Positions 7,025 through 11,609 of a stretch of 11,609 nt of DNA are shown piece by piece. Numbering within the stretch: the stretch's first letter is position 1; each line of letters begins with the position of its first letter. Below the pieces are notes generated by a model, which worked only from the letters and a program-made list of their open reading frames with translations, had not been told where the DNA came from and made no database searches. The stretch lies in NCBI GenBank assembly GCA_937864895.1, contig CALMDF010000339.1:1-11609 (forward strand). Reading direction: 5' to 3'. A program made the position numbers and the translations under genes. This DNA is from an uncultured Holophagales bacterium (GTDB taxonomy: Bacteria > Acidobacteriota > Thermoanaerobaculia > UBA5066).

Positions 7025-7597
7025 ATGCGGACAGCCGCTTCCGGACTTCTGTTGCCTCTCCTCCTCGTCGCCTGCGGCCCGACGAAGGAGCAGGAGGTCA
7101 CGAAGCAGGTCCTCGTGAGCGCCCACACGGCCCGGACCGGGGTCATCCACCTCAACATGCGATACGCGGAGATCCTCGAGCCTTCCGCGAGCGGCCCCGG
7201 TGCCCCGGCCAGGGGGTGGGACGACGTCGCGGGCTTCCGGGAATCGGCCGAGGGGCGTGCCTCACGGGAGCTCCTCTCCGAATACGCGACGCCGATCTCC
7301 GTCGATCCGCAGTTCAGGCGCTCCGGGGAGATCGAGGAGGTTTCGGTCGCGACGGCGGAGCTCGTGAAGCTCGCCCTCGGGCCTCGCGGAACGTGGGAGT
7401 CCTTCGCCCGGGAGACCGAGCGGGCCCGCTCCCGGCTGGACCGGGCGGTGTCCGCACTCGAAGCCGGCACGAAGAGCTTCGTCCTGATCGAGGCGAGGAC
7501 GGAGACGAACAGAAAGTCCTCCGTCTACGCGGAGGCGATCGCCAGGGCGAGGGCTGCCGACGCGCCGAAGCCGGAGGGTGCGGCTCCGGCGCGGTAG
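7025..7597 (+). CDS. Small lipoprotein, function unknown
   Basis: I do not recognise this 190-residue protein. Its N-terminus is a clear type II (lipoprotein) signal: MR, a hydrophobic core GLLLPLLL, then the lipobox LVAC with Cys17 as the lipidated residue. Gly at +2 argues against inner-membrane retention, suggesting the outer membrane or a similar site. The mature part begins GPTKEQEVTKQ and is mostly charged and helical, with regions at about 75-90 and 123-148 rich in Glu and Arg; it ends in an Ala/Pro-rich tail. No enzyme motif is visible. The start at 7025 is fixed by AGGAGG eight bases upstream and by the signal peptide; an in-frame ATG at 6911 would bury that signal. It is a single-gene unit with its own likely promoter, and its stop is one base from the stop of the convergent RND gene. 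Confidence 0.85.
   Translation: MRTAASGLLLPLLLVACGPTKEQEVTKQVLVSAHTARTGVIHLNMRYAEILEPSASGPGAPARGWDDVAGFRESAEGRASRELLSEYATPISVDPQFRRSGEIEEVSVATAELVKLALGPRGTWESFARETERARSRLDRAVSALEAGTKSFVLIEARTETNRKSSVYAEAIARARAADAPKPEGAAPAR
7570..7590. terminator. Perfect 7-bp hairpin just past the RND stop, inside the lipoprotein gene end
   Basis: GCCGGAG (7570-7576) and CTCCGGC (7584-7590) pair perfectly around a 7-nt loop. For leftward transcription it begins eight bases past the RND stop codon. There is no T-run after it, so at best it is a weak or factor-assisted terminator. Confidence 0.3.
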
Positions 7598-7598
7598 G

Positions 7599-10500
7599 TC
7601 AGGGAGCGGACGGAGAAGGCTCGGAGGCCGGCGTGTCGGGGGCCTCCGAGCCGCGACGGCCCTTCACGTTCGCCGCGATACGGTCCGCGACGAGGTAGAA
7701 AGCCGGCACGACGAGCAGCGAGAGGAGCGTCGCGACGATGAGGCCGCCGATGACGGCGACCCCCATCGGCGCCCGGATCTCGGAGCCGGAGCCGATCCCG
7801 GCGGCCGGCGGGACGGCCGCCATCATCGTTGCGATCGAGGTCATCAGGATCGGCCGCAGCCGGACCGGCCCCGCCTTCAAGAGCGCACTCAGCGTGTCGA
7901 GGCCGCGCTCGCGGAGCTGGTTCGTGTAGTCGACGAGGATGATCGAGTTCTTCTTGACGATTCCCATCAGGAGGAGGAGCCCGATCATCGAGAAGATGTT
8001 CAGGCTCCGGCCCGTGGCGAGGAGGGCGAAGGCCGCCCCCGCGATCGAGAGGGGGAGGATCGAGAGGACCGTGACCGGGTGGAGGAACGAGTTGAACTGG
8101 GACGCGAGAACCATGTAGGCGACGCCGATCCCGAGGAAGAGCGCGAAGACGAGGTCGCCCATCGACTCGCGAAAGGCGACGCTCGCGCCGCCGAGGACGA
8201 GCCGGTACCCCGTCGGCATGTCCGTCCCGAGCCCCTCGACGTACTTCAGCGCGTCCGCCTGCGAGACGCCCGGGGCGACGTTCGCGTAGACGGTGATCGC
8301 CCGCTCGCGGTCGCGCCGCGTGATCGCCTGGAGGGCGGGGACCTCCTCCGTCGTCACGAGGGAGGAGAGCGGGATCAGGTCGCCCGCGTTGCTGCGCAGG
8401 CGAAGGCGGGAGAGGTCCTCGGGCCGGGTCCTCTGCCCGGCGAGGAGGCGGAGGCGGACGTCGATGCGGCGGCCTTCCGTCGAGTACTTCCCGATGCGCA
8501 GTCCGCCGAGCGTCGCGTTCAGGGCGGTCGCGACGTTCTCGACGGAGATGCCTAGGTCGGCGGCCCGCGCGCGGTTCGGGACGATCCTGAGCTCGGGCAT
8601 CCCGATCCGGTAGTCCATGTCGAGATCGACGACCTGGCCGCTCGCGTTGAGCTTCTCGGAAATCTCCCGGGCCTTTCCGACGAGGACGTCCCAGTCGGGG
8701 CCGCGGACCGAGAACTCGACCGGGAAGCCGCGCTGGGCCGTGAAGCCCGACTGCGAGAGGTCCTGGACGACGACCCGCACGCCGGGGTAAGAGTTGAGCT
8801 CCTTGCGGATTTCCGCGGCGAACTCGGCCTGCGAGAGCTCCCGCTCGCTCTTGTCGACCATCGACACGAAGACGACACCGCCGCTCACGCCGCCGCCGAA
8901 GCCCCCGACGACGCCGAAGCAGCGCGTCACCTCCGGACGGGCCGTGACGTAGGCCTCGATCTTCCGGAAGGCCGCGTCGGTCTCGCGGATGTCCGACCCG
9001 ACGGCCGTCTGAACGCGAAGCATGAGGCGTCCCTGATCCTGCGACGGGACGAACTCGGAGGGGAGCGCGCGGAAGACGAGGAACGCGACTCCGAGGAGGA
9101 CCGTGGCGGCGACGAGGACGGCGACGGGGTGCCGAAGCCCCTTCGCGAGGATGCGGGCGTAGACGCGCGCGAGGGCGTCGAACGTCCTGTCGACGGCGCC
9201 GCCGAGGCCGCTCCGGTTCACCTCGCCCGCTTTCAGGATCTGCGCGCAGCGGGCCGGCGCGAGGGTGATCGCCTCGACGTACGAGAGGGCGACCGCGACG
9301 CAGAGGGTGATGCCGAACTGGAGGAAGAACTTCCCGATGACGCCCTTCATGAAGACGACCGGGATGAAGATGGCGATGATCGCGATCGTCGCCGAGAGGG
9401 CCGCGAAGGTGATCTCCCCCGTCCCCTCGCGGGCGGCGGTCACCCGGTCCTTCCCCTCCTCGAAGTGCCGGAAGATGTTCTCCATGACCATGATCGCGTC
9501 GTCGACGACGATCCCGACGGCCAGGCCCAGGGCGAGAAGGGTGAAGGTGTTCAGCGTGAATCCCGCGAAGTAGATGAACGCGACCGTCCCGAGGAGCGAC
9601 ATCGGGATCGCGAGGACGACGTTCAGCGTCGAGGAGAGGGAGCCGAGGAACATCCAGCAGACGAGGCCCGTCAGGACGACCGAGAGGAGGATCTCGAACT
9701 GGATCTCGTGGACCGAGTCCTCGATGAAGGTCGTCGAGTCGAAGTTGATCCCGACCTCCATTCCCGGCGGGAGGGTCTTCTGGACCTCGGCCATCGCCTC
9801 CTTGACCCCCTGGGCGACGGCGACGGCGTTCGACCCGCGCTGCTTGCGGATGCCGAGGCCCTGGGCGGGGGCGCCGTTGACGCGGGCGATGCGCCGCTCG
9901 TCCTCGAAACCGTCCTCGACGAGGGCGACGTCCTCGAGGTAGACGGGGGCTCCGTTCAGGTCGCGGAGCGAGATCTTCCGGAGGGTGGCGAGGTCGAGCG
10001 CCTCGCCCATGACCCTCACGCTGATCTCGCGCCCCTCGGTCTCGAGCCGGCCCGCAGGGAGCTCGACGTGCTCGCGCTGGAGCGCCGCGATGACGTCGGT
10101 GACGGTCATCCCCTTCGAGTTCAGCTTGTCCGCGTCGACCCAGATCCTGACGTTCCGGTCGAGGTAGCCCCCCATCGTCACCTCGCCGACGCCGGGGACC
10201 GTCTGGAAGCGCTCCTTGAGGCGGTAGCGGGCGTAGTCGGCGATGACCTGGCGCGGGAAGGGCCCCGAGAGGCCGATCCAGAGGATCGGGTTGTCCTCCG
10301 GGTTGGACTTGGAGATGACGGGGGGGTCGATGTCGCGCGGGAGCTGACGCTGGGCCTGGGAGACCTTCGTCTGGACGTCCTGGAGGGCGAGGTCGATGTT
10401 CCGGCTGATGTCGAGCTCGATCGTCACGTTCGCCGAGCCCTGCCGGGAGGAGGAGGTGAGGGACTTGATCCCCTCCACCTGCATGACCGCCTCCTCGAGA

Positions 10501-10697
10501 GGCTCGACGACGTCGTGCTCCATGACCTCCGGGGCGGCCCCCTCCCACGTCACGGAGACGGAGATGGTGGGCGAGTCGACGTCGGGGAACTGGCTGATGC
10601 CGATGCGCGAGAGGGCGACACCGCCGAAGACGATCGTCGCGGCCATGAGCATCCAGGCGAGGACGGGCCTCCGGATGCAGACCTCGGTGATGTTCAT
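7599..10697 (-). CDS. RND efflux pump, inner-membrane subunit (HAE-1/AcrB type)
   Basis: This is a proton-driven exporter that, as a trimer, moves hydrophobic or amphiphilic compounds (drugs, bile-salt-like molecules) from the periplasm or inner membrane through a tripartite complex. It has 1032 residues, a full length for the family. TM1 lies at about 11-33 (RRPVLAWMLMAA), the first large periplasmic loop at 34-333, TM2-6 at 334-483, the second loop at about 544-845 and TM8-12 at 846-1000. The proton-relay Asp pair is D399/D400 in GLAVGIVVDDAIMVMEN, which marks a drug-type and not a metal-type pump. K916 in GIVKKNSIILVDY matches AcrB K940. A Gly-rich segment (about 598-607) corresponds to the substrate switch-loop region. 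The start has GGAGG seven bases upstream and overlaps the adaptor stop (ATGA). The tail past 1012 is Ser/Pro-rich. The actual substrate cannot be read from sequence. Confidence 0.96.
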   Translation of the reverse strand: MNITEVCIRRPVLAWMLMAATIVFGGVALSRIGISQFPDVDSPTISVSVTWEGAAPEVMEHDVVEPLEEAVMQVEGIKSLTSSSRQGSANVTIELDISRNIDLALQDVQTKVSQAQRQLPRDIDPPVISKSNPEDNPILWIGLSGPFPRQVIADYARYRLKERFQTVPGVGEVTMGGYLDRNVRIWVDADKLNSKGMTVTDVIAALQREHVELPAGRLETEGREISVRVMGEALDLATLRKISLRDLNGAPVYLEDVALVEDGFEDERRIARVNGAPAQGLGIRKQRGSNAVAVAQGVKEAMAEVQKTLPPGMEVGINFDSTTFIEDSVHEIQFEILLSVVLTGLVCWMFLGSLSSTLNVVLAIPMSLLGTVAFIYFAGFTLNTFTLLALGLAVGIVVDDAIMVMENIFRHFEEGKDRVTAAREGTGEITFAALSATIAIIAIFIPVVFMKGVIGKFFLQFGITLCVAVALSYVEAITLAPARCAQILKAGEVNRSGLGGAVDRTFDALARVYARILAKGLRHPVAVLVAATVLLGVAFLVFRALPSEFVPSQDQGRLMLRVQTAVGSDIRETDAAFRKIEAYVTARPEVTRCFGVVGGFGGGVSGGVVFVSMVDKSERELSQAEFAAEIRKELNSYPGVRVVVQDLSQSGFTAQRGFPVEFSVRGPDWDVLVGKAREISEKLNASGQVVDLDMDYRIGMPELRIVPNRARAADLGISVENVATALNATLGGLRIGKYSTEGRRIDVRLRLLAGQRTRPEDLSRLRLRSNAGDLIPLSSLVTTEEVPALQAITRRDRERAITVYANVAPGVSQADALKYVEGLGTDMPTGYRLVLGGASVAFRESMGDLVFALFLGIGVAYMVLASQFNSFLHPVTVLSILPLSIAGAAFALLATGRSLNIFSMIGLLLLMGIVKKNSIILVDYTNQLRERGLDTLSALLKAGPVRLRPILMTSIATMMAAVPPAAGIGSGSEIRAPMGVAVIGGLIVATLLSLLVVPAFYLVADRIAANVKGRRGSEAPDTPASEPSPSAP
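7618..7652. terminator. Perfect 12-bp inverted repeat, candidate terminator inside the RND gene 3' end
   Basis: GGCTCGGAGGCC (7618-7629) and its exact complement (7641-7652) flank an 11-nt loop. For rightward transcription it begins 20 bases after the lipoprotein stop. It lies within the codons for the Ser/Pro-rich RND tail. The plus-strand side has no T-run; the minus-strand side has only TTCTCC. It could end rightward transcription before it runs antisense into the pump gene. Confidence 0.5.
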
Positions 10698-11609
10698 CCG
10701 CGGGCCTCCGGCCGGGACGGGGCGGTCGGCGACGCCCCGGGCGCGCTGACCTTGACTGGGAGGCCGTCGCGAAGCGCCTCGGCGCCCCTGATGACGAGCT
10801 CCTCGCCGGCCTTCAGGCCGCCGCGGACCTCGACGAGGCCCTCGGACGTCCGGAGGCCGAGAGTCAGCACGCGCTCGCGCGCCTTCCCGTCCTCGACGAC
10901 GAAGGCGAGGAAGCCCTTCTCGCTCGGCCGGATCGCCGTCTGAGGGATGACGGGGGACTCGGCGATGCCGCCGACCGGGACGGTGACGTCGGCGAAAGCG
11001 CCGGGGCGGAGCAGGGCGCGGCGCGGGTCGTCGACCTGCGCGGTGACCGCGACCATCCGCGAGGCGGCCTCGGCGGCGCCCGCGACGTGGGTGATCCGCG
11101 CCGTGAACTCCTTCGCGTCGCCCGGGACGCGGAAGCGGGCGACGAGTCCGGTCCGGAGGCTCCTGGCCTCCTCGGACGGGACCTGGAAGCGGAGGAGGAG
11201 CGGGTCCCGCTGGACGAGCGTCGCGAGGACGCCCCCGGGAGCCACGTACTGGCCGGTCGTCACGGTCCGCGTCTCGATGCGTCCCGCGACGGGGGCGCGG
11301 ACGAAGGCGTCTCTCAGGTTCAGCTCGGCCTGGTCGAGCGCCGACCTCGCCTGTGCTACGTCGGCCGCGGCCGTCTGGACGCGCGTGGCGAACGTCGCGA
11401 TTTCCTCGCCCGGAATGAGGCCGGGGTTCTTCTCGACGACGGCCTTCCGGCGGGCGAGAGCCGCCTCGGCGTCGGCCTTCGCGGCCTCGGCCTTCTGCAG
11501 GTTCGCGCGCGCCGCCTCGACGAAGAGCTGGTAGCGGCGCAGTTCGATCTCGACGAGGGCCTGCCCGGCCTCCACCGACTCGCCTTCGACGAACTTCACC
11601 TGCTCGACG
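10694..11609 (-). CDS. RND periplasmic adaptor (membrane fusion protein), 5'-truncated by window edge
   Basis: The adaptor links the RND pump to an outer-membrane channel. About 304 C-terminal residues are visible; the signal peptide and first strands are beyond the window. The frame continues past the GTG at 11599 (VEQ before VKFVEGESVEAGQ), so that codon is not the start. In order: the first half of the lipoyl domain; an Ala/Glu-rich alpha-helical hairpin (bases about 11536-11300) with a break at KNPGLIPGEE; the second lipoyl half RAPVAGRIETRTVTTGQYV (about 11299-11243); a beta-barrel part starting near DPLLLRFQVPSEEA; and the membrane-proximal part with LRPGAFADVTV and VIPQTAI. These are standard HlyD/AcrA-family features. 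Its stop overlaps the pump start by ATGA, so the two are co-translated. No outer-membrane channel gene is in view; it may lie upstream or elsewhere. Confidence 0.95.
   Translation of the reverse strand, partial: VEQVKFVEGESVEAGQALVEIELRRYQLFVEAARANLQKAEAAKADAEAALARRKAVVEKNPGLIPGEEIATFATRVQTAAADVAQARSALDQAELNLRDAFVRAPVAGRIETRTVTTGQYVAPGGVLATLVQRDPLLLRFQVPSEEARSLRTGLVARFRVPGDAKEFTARITHVAGAAEAASRMVAVTAQVDDPRRALLRPGAFADVTVPVGGIAESPVIPQTAIRPSEKGFLAFVVEDGKARERVLTLGLRTSEGLVEVRGGLKAGEELVIRGAEALRDGLPVKVSAPGASPTAPSRPEARG
10705..10709 (-). promoter_or_regulatory. Shine-Dalgarno of the RND pump gene
   Basis: GGAGG on the minus strand, seven bases before the ATG at 10697 and inside the last adaptor codons. 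It supports this start. Confidence 0.7.

Noticed and set aside
9129..10943. A 604-residue open frame opposite the RND and adaptor genes
   Set aside because: It spans two real genes on the other strand and has a low-complexity Asp/Glu/Arg composition, so it is a by-product of GC-rich codon use.
1..11609. Antiphage, toxin-antitoxin, CRISPR or mobile-element system
   Set aside because: No repeat array, transposase, integrase, nuclease or toxin motif was seen; all seven genes are accounted for by arginine synthesis, ABC-F, efflux and two unknown proteins.

Overview
The window is very GC-rich (about 70% by eye) and densely coded. It holds seven protein genes plus what looks like a relic of an eighth. 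GC-rich third positions, an outer-membrane-type efflux system and a lipoprotein signal fit a Gram-negative, high-GC bacterium. The codon style and gene types remind me of Acidobacteriota, but nothing in the window proves that. There are no rRNA or tRNA genes, insertion sequences or CRISPR arrays that I can see.

Layout. (1) Bases 1-4922, plus strand: an arginine block argG (5' end cut off) - argH - argJ, followed by a gene for an unrecognised membrane protein with ankyrin-like segments. argG/argH and argH/argJ overlap by ATGA, and the fourth gene starts 2 nt after the argJ stop, so the four genes look like one translationally coupled operon. ArgJ regenerates acetyl groups in the cyclic ornithine pathway; ArgG and ArgH make arginine from citrulline and aspartate. 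(2) Bases 4902-6827, minus strand: a YbiT-like ABC-F ATPase, whose 3' end overlaps the membrane-protein gene tail to tail by 21 bp. (3) Bases 6828-7024: the only real intergenic gap. It appears to carry divergent promoters and, on the minus strand, a short coding relic that resembles the C-terminal end of a universal stress protein. (4) Bases 7025-7597, plus strand: a small lipoprotein of unknown function with a strong Shine-Dalgarno sequence. (5) Bases 7599-11609, minus strand: a two-gene efflux operon, a periplasmic adaptor (cut by the window end) followed by a 1032-residue HAE-1 type RND pump, joined by an ATGA overlap.

Both convergent junctions have essentially no spacer. At the lipoprotein/RND junction, each gene has a perfect inverted repeat just past its stop codon that lies inside the coding end of the opposing gene. 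The most noteworthy items are this junction, the possible stress-protein relic that overlaps the lipoprotein promoter, a possibly leaderless ABC-F start, and the undescribed membrane/ankyrin-like protein attached to the arginine operon. I did not find a clearly novel multi-gene system; most of the window is well-known housekeeping and efflux genes.
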